Assembly: GCF_900091445.1 (NCBI RefSeq)
Contig: NZ_LT607733.1
Location: 868,001 to 932,000, forward strand
Origin: Micromonospora echinofusca
GTDB lineage: Bacteria > Actinomycetota > Actinomycetes > Mycobacteriales > Micromonosporaceae
Reading direction: 5' to 3'
DNA length: 64,000 nt
Position 1 is the first letter of the stretch, and each line of letters opens with the position of its first letter. Positions 38,121 to 47,191 of the stretch are shown here, one piece after another. The translations under genes were made by a program, and so were the position numbers. The notes beneath the pieces were generated by a model that was given only the letters and a program-made list of their open reading frames with translations, made no database searches and had not been told where the DNA came from.

Positions 38121-38175
38121 GATCATGAGGTTGGCGGCGAAGTCGGTCTCCCCGGCTGCCGCCAACCTCATGATC
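38121..38175. terminator. Large inverted repeat, likely bidirectional terminator
   Basis: Perfect 18-bp arms (38121-38138 with 38158-38175) around a 19-nt loop, between the convergent MFS and flavoenzyme genes. The arms are not GC-only and the loop is long, so this could also be a member of a dispersed palindromic repeat family. Confidence 0.65.
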
Positions 38176-38197
38176 GACGCGGGGTGGCCGGGTGGGG

Positions 38198-39295
38198 TCA
38201 GGGGAAGCGGGAGGGGGAGAAGGGGGTGGGGTCGACCGGGGGCGGGGCGTCGACCGTCAGCGCGGCGAGCAGGGCGCCCGCCGCCGGGGAGGTCTGGACG
38301 CCGTAGCCGCCGAGCCCCGCCATCCAGAGGAAGCCCGGCGCGTCGGTCGCCGGGCCGATCACGGGCACGTCGTCCGGGGCGGCGGTCCGCAGCCCGGCCC
38401 AGGGCTGGTGGACGCGGCGGATCTCCAGTGTGGTCGCCGCCTGCACCCGGTCTGCGCCGATCGCCACGTCGAGGTCGTCGGGGCGGGCGTCACCGGGCGG
38501 CGCCGGGGTGGTGTCGCACGGGGAGACCAGCAGGCGTCCCGACTCCGGCTTGAAGTAGAAGCTGCCGTCGACGTCGTTGACCATCGGCCAGTCTCCCGCC
38601 GGGACGCCGGCCGGCGCGTCCACCAGGAAGGCGGTGCGCCGCAGGGGCGTCAACCCCACCGGTCGTACGCCGGCCGCCGCCGCGACCTCGTCGGCCCAGG
38701 CACCCGCGGCGTTGACGACGACCCGGGCGGTGAACTCGCCGGCATCCGTGGTGACCTGCCATCCGCCGCCGCTCCGCCGCAGCCGGCGCACCCGCGCGCC
38801 GCACACGACCCGGCCGCCGGCCGCTCGGACGCCCCGCAGGTACCCCTGGTGCAGCGCGGCGACGTCCAAGTCCCGTACGGCCGGCTTCACCATCGCCCGC
38901 CGGCACCACTCGGGCCGCACGACGGGGCAGTGCCGGGGCAGGTCGGCGACGTCGATCTCGCGGGCCGGCGGGTCCACCTCGGCCCCGTCGCGCAGCGCCT
39001 CCTCGAAGGCGTCCTCGCTGCCGGGTGGGCAGAGGCTGAGCACGCCGCGCGGGGTGAGCAGCGGGTGCTCGGCGAATCCCGTTGGCGGCGCGGTGAGGAA
39101 GCCTCGGCTGGCCCGGGTCAGCGCGCGCACCGCCGACCCGCCGTAGTACTCGGAGAACACGGCGGCCGAACGGCCGGTGGAGTGCTGGCCGGGGACCTGC
39201 TCCATCTCCAGCAGCACCACGGTCCCGTACGCGGCGAGGTGGTGTCCGGCGCTGGCGCCCGCGATACCCCCGCCGATGACCAGATAGTCGATCAT
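38198..39295 (-). CDS. FAD-dependent amine/D-amino-acid dehydrogenase (DauA-like)
   Basis: 365 residues, DAO-fold flavoprotein. YLVIGGGIAGASAGHHLA binds FAD; the following HSTGRSAAVFSEYYG and GFAEHPLLTPRG are close to the corresponding blocks of Pseudomonas D-arginine dehydrogenase (from memory), including the active-site Glu of the latter. VVNAAGAWAD and GFLWMAGLGGYGVQTSPAAG complete the FAD site. It would oxidise a D-amino acid or cyclic amine to the imino acid. Convergent with the encapsulin cluster, so probably independent of it, though an amino-acid-oxidising neighbour is suggestive. Start ATG 39295. Confidence 0.85.
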   Translation of the reverse strand: MIDYLVIGGGIAGASAGHHLAAYGTVVLLEMEQVPGQHSTGRSAAVFSEYYGGSAVRALTRASRGFLTAPPTGFAEHPLLTPRGVLSLCPPGSEDAFEEALRDGAEVDPPAREIDVADLPRHCPVVRPEWCRRAMVKPAVRDLDVAALHQGYLRGVRAAGGRVVCGARVRRLRRSGGGWQVTTDAGEFTARVVVNAAGAWADEVAAAAGVRPVGLTPLRRTAFLVDAPAGVPAGDWPMVNDVDGSFYFKPESGRLLVSPCDTTPAPPGDARPDDLDVAIGADRVQAATTLEIRRVHQPWAGLRTAAPDDVPVIGPATDAPGFLWMAGLGGYGVQTSPAAGALLAALTVDAPPPVDPTPFSPSRFP

Positions 39296-39429
39296 CGATC
39301 GAACGGTAGTCGGCGGGCCCTGCGCGGACAAGGGTCGACAAGAATCGATCTTCCAGCCGCAGCCCGTGGCCGCGGGTGGTCCGCGCGGCCCGCCGGTGCG
39401 ACGGGCCGCGCGGAGCAGGGTCGCGCGGG

Positions 39430-40653
39430 TCAGGGGCCGCAGTAGAGCAGGCGGTTCGGCGTGCCGCTGACCACGCCCGTCACCACCCCGATCGTCGCCC
39501 GGCCGGTCAGGTGGGCCGCGACCTGGGCGGGACTCCAGGTCGGGTTGGCCGAGAGGGCGAGCGCGGCGCAGCCGGCGACGTGCGCCGCGGCCATCGAGCC
39601 GCCGCTGATGGTGACCGCCGCCGCGTCGCCGGTGTGCCAGGTGGAGGTGATGTTGGCACCGGGGGCGTACAGGTCGAGGCAACTGCCGTAGTTGCCGCTC
39701 GGCATCCGGGCGTCGGTGATGGTGGTTCCGGCCACGGTGAGCGCCGCCGCTATCCGGGCGGGGGAGTAGTTGCAGGCGTTGGCGTTCGAGCTGCCGGCCG
39801 TGACGACGTAGGTCACCCCGGACGCGATCGACCGGTTCACCGCGGCGTCCAGCGCCGTGCTCGCGCCGCCGCCGAGCGCCAGCAGCGCCACCGCCGGCCG
39901 GACGGCGTTCGCCGTGACCCAGTCCACCCCGGCGATCACCTGGGAGAACGTGCCGCTGCCCGCGCAGTTGAGCACCCGCACCGGCCGCAGCCGGACCTCC
40001 TTGGCCACCCCGTGCAGGGTGCCGCCGACGGTCCCGGCGAGGTGGGTGCCGTGGCCGTTGCAGTCGTCCGCCGGGCCGCCGTCGACCAGGTCGACCCCGC
40101 CGCCGGCCCGGACGCCGAAGTCGCCGTGCGTGCTCCGGATGCCCGTGTCGATGACGTACGCGTGCACGTTGTGCGCGGTGTTCGGGTAGGCGTACCGGCC
40201 GTCGAGCGGGAGGCGGCGCTGGTCGATCCGGTCCAGCCCCCACGACGGCGGGTTGAGCTGCACGCCCGGCCCGACGAGGGTCACCACGCGGTCCCGTTCC
40301 ACGTACGCCACGGTCGGGTCGGCGGCGAGCCGTCGGGCCGCCCGCTCGGGCAGGTGCGCCACGAATCCGCTGAGCGCGTGCCCGTAGACGCGGCCGACGG
40401 TGGCCCCGTAGCGGTCGGCCAGCCGGCCGGCGGCGTCCGTGACGGCGGCCCGCCGACCGTCGGGGTGCCCGAGCGCGTCGTCCCTGAGCACCACCACGTA
40501 TGCGTCGGTCACGGCGCTCGCGGCGTCGGCGTGCAGGATCCCGCCGGTGGCCGGGTTCGCCGCCGCGGGGGTGCCCATCGCGGCGACGACCGTGGCGGCG
40601 GCGAGTACGCCCACCGCGCGGGCGCGCCATCGCCGGGTACGGGGAAGTGTCAT
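39430..40653 (-). CDS. Secreted subtilisin-like protease (S8, proteinase K type) with altered active-site surroundings
   Basis: 407 residues: signal peptide (1-32), I9 inhibitor propeptide (about 50-125, [10 protein letters not shown] to AYVERDR), peptidase S8 domain (about 135-407). Triad D169 (VIDTGI), H201 (NGHGTHLAG) and S353 are present. However the oxyanion-hole Asn of the AGN-N/S-NA motif is Ser288 ([13 protein letters not shown]), and the usual GTSMA-T/S-PHVAG reads [11 protein letters not shown]; the normally polar NMSLGG strand is LLALGG. Activity may be weak or specificity changed. ATG 40653 with AGGAGGA RBS. Confidence 0.9.
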   Translation of the reverse strand: MTLPRTRRWRARAVGVLAAATVVAAMGTPAAANPATGGILHADAASAVTDAYVVVLRDDALGHPDGRRAAVTDAAGRLADRYGATVGRVYGHALSGFVAHLPERAARRLAADPTVAYVERDRVVTLVGPGVQLNPPSWGLDRIDQRRLPLDGRYAYPNTAHNVHAYVIDTGIRSTHGDFGVRAGGGVDLVDGGPADDCNGHGTHLAGTVGGTLHGVAKEVRLRPVRVLNCAGSGTFSQVIAGVDWVTANAVRPAVALLALGGGASTALDAAVNRSIASGVTYVVTAGSSNANACNYSPARIAAALTVAGTTITDARMPSGNYGSCLDLYAPGANITSTWHTGDAAAVTISGGSMAAAHVAGCAALALSANPTWSPAQVAAHLTGRATIGVVTGVVSGTPNRLLYCGP

Positions 40654-40734
40654 CTGCCGGTCCTCCTCCTGTCGACCCCGCGCCGGCTCGTGACCGACGC
40701 GAAGCTGCCTGGCCGTTGAGAGGAGGCTATCGGC

Positions 40735-40761
40735 TATATAGATCCTTATGAATCGCTGTCG
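40735..40761 (-). promoter_or_regulatory. Candidate promoter of the S8 protease gene
   Basis: On the minus strand CGACAG (40761-40756) and TATATA (40740-40735) lie 15 bp apart upstream of the protease start, in the most AT-rich patch of the neighbourhood. Spacing is short for a sigma-70-type promoter. Confidence 0.35.
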
Positions 40762-40768
40762 GGAACGG

Positions 40769-43700
40769 CTACTCGGCGAACCGGTAGAGCACGAATCCGT
40801 ACGGGGACTGCGCCCCGGCGTCCCCGCTCTGTCTTCCGGCGCCGCAGACGATCACGCTGGTGTTCCACGAGCAGCTGTCGCTGCGTACGTCCTTCAACTG
40901 GCCCAGCTCGGCCACCTCGCCCGAGCCCACCGACATCCCGGCGACGCTGCGGTCGTCCTCGATCGAGCTCGGCGGGTCGGCGAGGAGGAGCACGTTGCCC
41001 GCGTCGAGTCGGACCGCCACCCCGCCGCGCTCGGAGAGCACGGCGCGACCGTCGGGGCCGAACAGCGTGCCGGCCGCCTCCGGGGTGGTCCGTCGGGCGA
41101 GCAGGTGCTCACCGAGCGGCACCAGCAGGGTCGCCTCCGGCGCCTTCCAGCGGGTCCACTTCTCCTCGGTCGCCGCCACGACCTCGGCGGTCTCGCCGTC
41201 GCCCCCGGTCACCTCCAGGAGGCACGCCCGGTGCTCGCCGCAGGGCACCAGCGACTTCGGCCGGCGCCGGTCGTCCTCCGCGGTGTAGAGCACCTTCGGC
41301 TGGGCGTCGCTCGTCAGGTCGTACGCCAGCAGCTGGTAGCCGGCGTCGTCGCGCGCCACGTAGAGCCGGTCCTCGTGCGCCACCACCAGGTCGTCGTGGT
41401 CGGCCACCCCGGCTCGGGTGGAGACCACCCGGCCGCTGCCCATCTCGATCAGCCGGACGGACCGGTCCGCGCCCACCTGCACGATCCGGCTGACGTCCCC
41501 GCGCCACGGATCGCGCGGGGAACCGTCGAGGAAGGCCGGGCCGGCCAGCGCCTTGTCGGTGGTCACCGGGTGGACGGCGGTGCGCGTGTTGTCGTACTCG
41601 TCGCGCGGGCTGGGCTGCGCCCAGATCTCCCCGCCGTCGCGCAGACGCAGCCCGACGAGCCGCTTGCCGGTGCGGTCGACCTGCACCGCGACGCCGTCGC
41701 CGAAGAGGACGTCGTCGTCGCCCAGGATCGGCCGGCGCCACCGCTGGTCGCCAGAGGCGCCGTCGAGCAGCACCAGGTCGCGGGGGGTGTCGTCGCCGAT
41801 GGCGTCGGCGACGACCGCGACCGCGCCGGGCAGCGCGACGATCCGCTCCCACCGCTCGGAGGTCGCCGCCGTCTGTCTGCGCCACTTCACCGCGCCGGTG
41901 CCGGCGTCGAGCGCCACCACCTCCAGCCGCCCGTCGTCGAGCGGATATCCGAGGTACGCCCGGTCGCCGAGGACGGCGGTGAACATGTCCGCCGGGCGCT
42001 GCGTGCCGGCGGGCACCCGGGTCAGCTGGTCGACGGTGCGGAACTCCAGGGCCGGGTAGCGGTCCCGGGTCAGGTACAGCAGGGCCGCGGTCGCCACGCC
42101 GGCCAGCGCGAGGACGGCGGCGAGCGAGATCCAGAGCGCCCGGCGTCGGGGGAGCGCCAGCCCGCTCCGGCCGCCGCCGGGCGACGGCGACACCGGCGTC
42201 CCGGAGACGGGTACGCCTGAAGGCGCCCCGGCAGGACCGCCCGGCGTCGCGTGGGACGCCCCGCCTCCGGCCGGTGCGCCCGGGGCCGGCGTCCCCGACG
42301 GGACGTACGGCACCGCGCCCGCGGACGACGACGCAGCCGGCGCCCACGGCGACGGGCCTGTGCCCGGCGGCGCGAACGAGGCCGGTCCCGCGCCCGGCGG
42401 TGCGAACGGCGAGGGGCCTGCGCCCGGCGGCGCGAACGAGGCCGGACCCGCGCCCGGCGGTGCGAAGGGAGTGGCCGGTGCCGGTGCGGCGGGCACGGTC
42501 GGGGCGGTCGGCGCCAGCCCGGCGGGCATGACCGGTGTGACGCCCTCCGGTCCGGCGACGGCGGTCGGCGTGGGGGCCGAGCCGGCGGGCACGGTCGGCG
42601 CACTGCCGTCCCGGCCGCCGACGCCGTCGTCCGGCACGTCGGGCGCTGCTGGGGCGGCGGCCTGTGGCGCCGGCGCGAGGGGACCCGGTCGTGGTGCTCC
42701 GGCCGGTTGCGCCGGTGCGACGGCGGGTGCGGCGAAGGCGTCGGCGGCCCGGGCGCGCCGGGGCAGGGGCAGGTCGGTCAGCGCCCCCTCGGCCACGGGC
42801 AGCTCCGGCTGCTCCAGCACGGTCGGGGCGACGGCCAGCTCGGCGTGCAGCAGCCGGGCCACCATCGGCATCCGGGTGGCGCCGCCGACCAGGAACAGGC
42901 CGGAGAGCTGCTGCGCGTCGAGGCCGGCCGACGCGATCACCTCCCGGGTCACCGCCACCGCCCGACCCAGCAGCGGCGCGGCCACCCGCTCCAGGTCGGC
43001 CCGGGTGAGCGTGACCGCCGCCTCCACCCCCGGTACGGCCACCGGCGCGGCCGGCACCCGCGACAGCATCTCCTTGGCGCCCCGGACGTTCTCCCAGAGT
43101 TCGTGGCGCTCCCGCCACTGGGTCGCGGACTCCGGACGGGTCAGCCGCTCCCACCGGTCGGGGTGCGCCTCGGCCACCAGCTCACCGAGGCGACCCAGCA
43201 GGGCGGCGTCCACGTCCAGGCCACCGAGGTCGTCGGCGCCGCCCGCCGTGACGACCGTGAACCCGGAGTCGCCCCACGGGTCCGCGCCCTCGTTGCGCAG
43301 CACCGCGACGTCCAGCGTCCCGGCGCCGAAGTCGAAGACCGCGATCGTCCCGCCCACCGGCACCGGGCGGCGCAGCACCTGGGTGTAGTAGCGGGCGGCG
43401 GCCACCGGCTCCCGCAGCAGCCGGGTGCCCGGCGGCGTGGGACCGGAGAGCGTGTGCTCGGCCGCCGACGGCCAGCCGGCCGCCGCCAGGGCGTCGGCCA
43501 GCACCTGGCGCCGGGCCGCGTCCCAGGTCGCCGGGCAGGTGAGCACCGCCGGAGGCAGGAACCCGACCGCCTCGACGGCCGCCCGGGCCACCGCGTGCAG
43601 CGTCGCGGCCAGCAGCTCGGCTGGCGGGTAACGGCGATCGCCCAGCAGCACCGTGGGCTCGTCGATGCGCCGCTTCGGGTTGGGCTCGTACCGGCCCGGG

Positions 43701-43897
43701 TCGGTCCGGGCCAGCCGCTGGGCGTCCCGGCCGGCGTGCAGCAGCCCGTCCGCGTCGGCGTACACGCCCGAGGGGATGATCGGCTGCCCGTCCACGAGCA
43801 GCGGGCGGGTGTGCCCGTCGGGCCGGCGCAGCACGGCGACGGTGTGGGACGTGCCGAGGTCGACGCCGAGGGCGTACCCCTCGTGCTGGCCTGCCAT
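40769..43897 (-). CDS. Hsp70/DnaK-like ATPase fused to a membrane-anchored beta-propeller
   Basis: 1042 residues. Residues 1-370 are an actin/Hsp70 nucleotide-binding domain ([37 protein letters not shown]). Residues about 390-580 are a Pro/Ala/Gly linker containing tandem 10-residue [12 protein letters not shown] units (about 472-511). A single TM helix (about 586-608) leads to a PQQ/WD-like propeller outside the cell ([17 protein letters not shown] and similar blades, to 1042). The DnaK substrate-binding domain is missing. Such fusions are typical of Micromonosporaceae and may couple cytoplasmic ATP-dependent state to an external sensor (inference). ATG 43897. Confidence 0.85.
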   Translation of the reverse strand: MAGQHEGYALGVDLGTSHTVAVLRRPDGHTRPLLVDGQPIIPSGVYADADGLLHAGRDAQRLARTDPGRYEPNPKRRIDEPTVLLGDRRYPPAELLAATLHAVARAAVEAVGFLPPAVLTCPATWDAARRQVLADALAAAGWPSAAEHTLSGPTPPGTRLLREPVAAARYYTQVLRRPVPVGGTIAVFDFGAGTLDVAVLRNEGADPWGDSGFTVVTAGGADDLGGLDVDAALLGRLGELVAEAHPDRWERLTRPESATQWRERHELWENVRGAKEMLSRVPAAPVAVPGVEAAVTLTRADLERVAAPLLGRAVAVTREVIASAGLDAQQLSGLFLVGGATRMPMVARLLHAELAVAPTVLEQPELPVAEGALTDLPLPRRARAADAFAAPAVAPAQPAGAPRPGPLAPAPQAAAPAAPDVPDDGVGGRDGSAPTVPAGSAPTPTAVAGPEGVTPVMPAGLAPTAPTVPAAPAPATPFAPPGAGPASFAPPGAGPSPFAPPGAGPASFAPPGTGPSPWAPAASSSAGAVPYVPSGTPAPGAPAGGGASHATPGGPAGAPSGVPVSGTPVSPSPGGGRSGLALPRRRALWISLAAVLALAGVATAALLYLTRDRYPALEFRTVDQLTRVPAGTQRPADMFTAVLGDRAYLGYPLDDGRLEVVALDAGTGAVKWRRQTAATSERWERIVALPGAVAVVADAIGDDTPRDLVLLDGASGDQRWRRPILGDDDVLFGDGVAVQVDRTGKRLVGLRLRDGGEIWAQPSPRDEYDNTRTAVHPVTTDKALAGPAFLDGSPRDPWRGDVSRIVQVGADRSVRLIEMGSGRVVSTRAGVADHDDLVVAHEDRLYVARDDAGYQLLAYDLTSDAQPKVLYTAEDDRRRPKSLVPCGEHRACLLEVTGGDGETAEVVAATEEKWTRWKAPEATLLVPLGEHLLARRTTPEAAGTLFGPDGRAVLSERGGVAVRLDAGNVLLLADPPSSIEDDRSVAGMSVGSGEVAELGQLKDVRSDSCSWNTSVIVCGAGRQSGDAGAQSPYGFVLYRFAE
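42363..42482 (-). repeat. Four 30-bp tandem repeats inside the Hsp70-fusion gene
   Basis: A 30-bp unit starting CCCGGCGG recurs at 42363, 42393, 42423 and 42453 with few changes, encoding the FAPPGAGP(S/A) repeats of the extracatalytic linker. Prone to copy-number variation by slippage. Confidence 0.85.
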
Positions 43898-44003
43898 CTG
43901 CCGTTACCTCCGCGGGACGAGGGGATGCCCGGCCCCGCATGGTACGCAGCAGCCGCACCGGCGCCGATCCCGCCCTGACGGGCGGCTCAGGCTGCGCGGG
44001 CCG

Positions 44004-44927
44004 TCAGCCGACGATCAGGTCCAGGCCGGCGATCTGGTCCGGGTCGGCGACCACCTCGATGCCGAGGATCCGGTCGGTAACCACGAAGCTGAGCACCAGG
44101 CGCGTACGGCCGTCGACGAGCACCACCGCTCCCGGCGCGCCGTCGACGAACGCCGGCACCGCCCCCTGCGCCTTGCCGGAGAAGAAGTCGGCCACCGTGG
44201 CCGAGCCGCGAGCCTCGCCGGCCCCGCCCATCCGCACGGCCGCCGCGTCGGAACGCAGGACGACGTGCGGGTCGAGCAGGGCGAGCAGGTCGTCGAAACG
44301 CCCCTCGCGGGACGCGGCGAGGAACGCCTGGACGACCCCTCGCTGCCGCGCCCGGTCGGCCTCCGGCGCCGGCGACCCGCCCTGCACGCGTCGGCGGGCC
44401 CGGCTGGCGATCTGCCGTACGGCGGCCGGGCTGCGGTCGACCACGGGCGCGAGCTCGTCGAAGGAGACCGCGAACATGTCGTGCAGCACGAACACCAGCC
44501 GCTCGGTGGGGCCGAGGGTCCGCAGCACCACGTCCAGCGCGCGCCCGACCGACTCCGTGAGCATCGCCTCCCGCTCCGGGTCGGCCTCGCCGGCCGCGGC
44601 CGTGGTCGACTCGTCGGCGGCCACGTCGGTGGGCCGCTCGTGCCGCACGGCGCTGGAGCCCAGCCGGTCGAGGCAGACCCGCCCGACGGTGGTGGTGAGC
44701 CAGCCCGGCAGGTTCTCGATGCCGTCGACGTCGGCGCGGCTGAGCCGCAGCCAGGTGTCCTGGACCGCGTCGTCGGCCTCCGCCCCGGAGCCGAGCATCC
44801 GTCGGGCCACGGAGCGCAGCCGTTGGCGCTGCTCCTCGAAGCGCTCGGCGAGCAGGTCGGTGTCGCTCACGGCACCGCCATCCCGGTCGGCCTCCGGCCC
44901 TCGTGTGGCCGGGGTCACATCTGTCAC
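44004..44927 (-). CDS. sigJ: ECF41-type RNA polymerase sigma factor (SigJ-like) with SnoaL-like C-terminus
   Basis: 307 residues. Region 2 (DDAVQDTWLRLSRAD, LPGWLTTTVGRVCLDRL) and region 4 (ERLVFVLHDMFAVSFDELAPVVDRSPAAVRQIASRARRRV, quoted here in parts as the helix-turn-helix) are followed by an NTF2/SnoaL-like domain (about 190-307), which in ECF41 proteins regulates the sigma factor in place of an anti-sigma. GTG 44927 has a strong GGAGGGG RBS. Divergent from an AhpD-like CMD gene, the standard ECF41 partner and target. Confidence 0.9.
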   Translation of the reverse strand: MTDVTPATRGPEADRDGGAVSDTDLLAERFEEQRQRLRSVARRMLGSGAEADDAVQDTWLRLSRADVDGIENLPGWLTTTVGRVCLDRLGSSAVRHERPTDVAADESTTAAAGEADPEREAMLTESVGRALDVVLRTLGPTERLVFVLHDMFAVSFDELAPVVDRSPAAVRQIASRARRRVQGGSPAPEADRARQRGVVQAFLAASREGRFDDLLALLDPHVVLRSDAAAVRMGGAGEARGSATVADFFSGKAQGAVPAFVDGAPGAVVLVDGRTRLVLSFVVTDRILGIEVVADPDQIAGLDLIVG

Positions 44928-44948
44928 ATCGCCCCTCCGGCTGTCGAC
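44922..44948 (+). promoter_or_regulatory. Candidate ECF41 promoter for the AhpD-like gene
   Basis: TGTCACA at 44922-44928, then 16 bp, then CGAC at 44945-44948. The ECF41 consensus as I recall it is TGTCACA, about 16 bp, CGTC. Transcription would start near 44955 and read the CMD gene at 45017. The -35 box overlaps the sigma gene's own start codon. Confidence 0.55.
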
Positions 44949-45016
44949 AGCAGGGTGACGAAGAAGGAAGCGCTGCGGCGGGGGCGTCGGCAGCGTAACA
45001 GGAAGGACGGCACGCG

Positions 45017-45481
45017 ATGTCCGTACAGGCCCGTATGCAGAACCCCACGACCCTGCTTCCCGATGCCGTGAAGGCGATCAATCTGCTCTACAAGGCGGCC
45101 CACTCGGCCGGGGTCCCGGGCAGCACCCTGGAACTGGTCCACCTGCGGGCCAGCCAGATCAACGGGTGCAGCGCCTGCGTCGATTCCGGTGCCCGCAACG
45201 CCCGGAAGGCGGGGGAGACCGAGGAGCGGCTGTTCGCGCTGGCCGCCTGGCGGGAGACCCCGTACTTCACCGACGCGGAGCGGGCCGCGCTCGCGCTCGC
45301 CGAGTCCGCCACGCGGCTCGCCGACCGGGCCGACCCCGTGCCGGACGAGGTGTGGAACGAGGCCGCCCGGCACTTCGAGGAGAAGGAGCTGGCCGCGCTG
45401 GTGCTCTGGCTCGCCACCACCAACTTCTTCAACCGGTTGAACGCGACCACCCGCCAGCCCGCCCCGCAGCACTGGGGCTGA
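45017..45481 (+). CDS. AhpD-like / carboxymuconolactone decarboxylase family protein
   Basis: 154 residues, all-helical CMD domain with the redox pair in CSAC (LRASQINGCSACVDSGARNA) and the downstream His-less helix EERLFALAAWRETPYFTDAERAALALAE. This family uses the CxxC in peroxide or disulfide reduction. It is the classical neighbour and target of ECF41 sigma factors and here lies divergently with a matching promoter. ATG 45017 with GGAAGGA. Confidence 0.9.
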   Translation: MSVQARMQNPTTLLPDAVKAINLLYKAAHSAGVPGSTLELVHLRASQINGCSACVDSGARNARKAGETEERLFALAAWRETPYFTDAERAALALAESATRLADRADPVPDEVWNEAARHFEEKELAALVLWLATTNFFNRLNATTRQPAPQHWG

Positions 45482-45544
45482 GCGGCCGCCGACCCGGGCG
45501 TACGGCGGTACGCCACCGCACGCCCGGGTCGCCGCGTACGGTCG

Positions 45545-45964
45545 TCAGACGGTGTGCAGCAGCCGGAAGCACTGGAGCAGCACCGGGGTGTCGTCGTCGA
45601 CGGTGAAGCCCGGATCGCCCAGCTCCGCGCGCACCTCCGCGCTGTGCCAGAACGTCTCGTGCCCGGCCCGCCACTGCGCCACCGACTCGTACCCCTCGCC
45701 CTCGTCGAGGGCGTGTCGCAGATCGACGTCGCCGAGCCGGACCGCCCGCACGTCGGTCGTCTCGATCACCGCGACCCGCCGGCCCGCCGAGTCGACCACC
45801 GCCGATCGCTGCCCGACCTCGGGCAGCGGCTCGTCCGTCCGCTCGTAGCCGAGCACGAGGCTGGACGTCGAGGTCTTCGCGCCGGACAGGATCGCGGCCA
45901 CCAACTGGTCCCGCAGCGGCCCCGGGAAGGCGAACTCCGCAGCCGGAAGGTCATCGAGTTCCAC
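45545..45964 (-). CDS. ASCH domain protein
   Basis: 139 residues. AILSGAKTSTSSLVLGYE contains the G-x-K-x-S/T motif of the ASCH (PUA-like) RNA-binding fold, followed by VVDSAGRRVAVIETTDVRAVRLGDVD and a C-terminal strand pair. Bacterial single-domain ASCH proteins can act as RNA-binding proteins or small-molecule amidohydrolases (YqfB type); no substrate can be inferred. GTG start. This is the last clearly chromosomal gene before the integrated DNA. Confidence 0.85.
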   Translation of the reverse strand: MELDDLPAAEFAFPGPLRDQLVAAILSGAKTSTSSLVLGYERTDEPLPEVGQRSAVVDSAGRRVAVIETTDVRAVRLGDVDLRHALDEGEGYESVAQWRAGHETFWHSAEVRAELGDPGFTVDDDTPVLLQCFRLLHTV

Positions 45965-46158
45965 GTCGACAGGCTAACCACGTCGCACGGCGGTCGCCTT
46001 CCGATCGTCGTGGCGTCGCTCGCCGACCGGTACCCGAGGACTCACCTGGCGGTGGTGCGGCTTGGGCTGCGCAGATCACCGTCCGTCAGGGGCGCTCGAT
46101 CGTCGGGGCCGGCGATGGCGAAAACGCCTGTCAGTCGGCCTCGGCCCTGCGACGAGAA

Positions 46159-46196
46159 CGGCCCAGGTGCGGCGAGAACGCCGGCGACCTGGGCCG
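46159..46196 (-). terminator. tRNA-Gly terminator, left (decayed) copy
   Basis: Nested inverted repeat: outer 10-bp stem 46159-46168 with 46187-46196, inner 5-bp stem around an AGAA loop. Same structure as the copy at 52440-52477, directly adjacent to the tRNA-derived segment. Confidence 0.7.
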
Positions 46197-46203
46197 GAAG
46201 CTG

Positions 46204-46245
46204 TGGAGCAGACGACGGGATGGAACCTGCACCGTCAGGTCGAAG
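46204..46245 (-). other. Decayed tRNA-Gly(UCC) 3' fragment, remnant attachment site
   Basis: On the minus strand this 42-nt segment aligns over its length with the intact 44-nt tRNA-Gly 3' half at 52485-52528, with several substitutions and a 2-nt loss; the T-loop and acceptor end remain recognisable. Together with the flanking terminator copy it forms a direct repeat of the right-hand site, the trace of an older integration. Confidence 0.7.
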
Positions 46246-46292
46246 AGCGCCTCCCGGCGCTGCGATGCACCGGCCACCAACGGCCCTCGACG

Positions 46293-46736
46293 CTAACTAC
46301 CCTTGATGTACGCGATCGTGGGCTTCTCCGAGTTGTACCGGACAAAATGGTCGGTATTGCTGAAGGTGTTGCACCGGTAACTGTCGCCTTCCTGGTCGAA
46401 GAAGTCGTAGTCGTAGTGCTCTTCGTTGGAGAATTCCAGCCGATAGGCATAGCCGCCGACTTCTTCCCCCGGCGTGTCGGTATTGGAGTGCAGCTTGTAC
46501 CGCGAGATGGCCGTCGTGGTCTTGAAACTGGCCTCGGTGGTTATCCAGTCGTTTCCACCAACGGGCCAGTCGCAGCTGATGCCGAAGTCGGTCTTCCCCT
46601 CGGGCGCAGCCGATCCGCCCTGGTCCGCGTCGGGTTCGCCGAGGTAGCCCACCTCGTACTTCTTCCCCTTGGCGCTGGTGAACTCCTTCCAGACGATGGC
46701 ATCCTCGTTTACTTTGACGGCAACCTTCTTCGCCAT
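46293..46736 (-). CDS. Hypothetical protein
   Basis: 147 residues, start ATG 46736 with AGGTGGGAA before it. Strikingly poor in Ala and Arg for this genome and rich in Lys, Asp, Glu, Tyr, Asn and Thr (for example NEDAIVWKEFTSAKGKKYEV, EHYDYDFFDQEGDSYRC). Three Trp and two Cys; pattern suggests an all-beta cytoplasmic or unconventional-export protein without signal peptide. No family recognised. It directly abuts the left attachment remnant and its composition differs from chromosomal neighbours, consistent with horizontal acquisition. Confidence 0.65.
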   Translation of the reverse strand: MAKKVAVKVNEDAIVWKEFTSAKGKKYEVGYLGEPDADQGGSAAPEGKTDFGISCDWPVGGNDWITTEASFKTTTAISRYKLHSNTDTPGEEVGGYAYRLEFSNEEHYDYDFFDQEGDSYRCNTFSNTDHFVRYNSEKPTIAYIKGS

Positions 46737-47191
46737 TTCCCACCTTTTCGACAGGGCGGTTGTTGCTCCGCCTCGACATTCCTGGTGCGCGATCAATGGC
46801 CACGATAGGTGAGCGATCGGCAAAGCGACCTGATTTGCTCACTACCGCCTCGGCCTGGCGGTGTTTCGGTACCATGTCCCGGTGCCGTACCGCCCGATCG
46901 TGACCGCTGCCGACGGCTGGCGGGCCGAGGTCAGGCGCACGGGATGACCCCTCGGTGGGTGTAGCGACCCTGACCATGACGTCCGGGCCGGGCGCCGCCC
47001 AGGTGATCGGCGGGGCACCCGATGGGCGTACCGACGGACGATCCCGCTGTCCGAACCGACCTGGGCACTTACCGTGAGCCGGCGGGCCTCGGGCGTCGCA
47101 GTCCCGAGCGTTCGACAGGTGTCGAGTTGCTCGACAGGTGTCGAGTTGCTCGACCGGGGGCGTTTCCCCGACAAGAGACGGGAGATGGAGC
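46737..47191. other. Divergent promoter region of the unknown and SDR genes
   Basis: 455 bp without a supported gene. It holds two adjacent 19-bp direct repeats at 47113-47150 upstream of the SDR gene; elsewhere nothing specific is seen. Confidence 0.45.
47113..47150 (+). repeat. Two tandem 19-bp repeats with palindromic core, candidate operator
   Basis: The unit CGACAGGTGTCGAGTTGCT occurs at 47113-47131 and 47132-47150, and a third unit begins at 47151. Each contains the palindrome CGACA-GG-TGTCG. Position about 45-80 bp before the SDR start codon suits an operator array. Confidence 0.6.

Noticed and set aside
38198..39295. Sixth gene of the encapsulin cluster
   Set aside because: It is convergent and separated by a bidirectional hairpin; functional linkage is possible but unsupported by transcription unit.
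42363..42482. A short CRISPR-like array
   Set aside because: Repeats are contiguous without spacers and in frame, encoding the Pro-rich linker of the Hsp70 fusion. No CRISPR array was seen anywhere.
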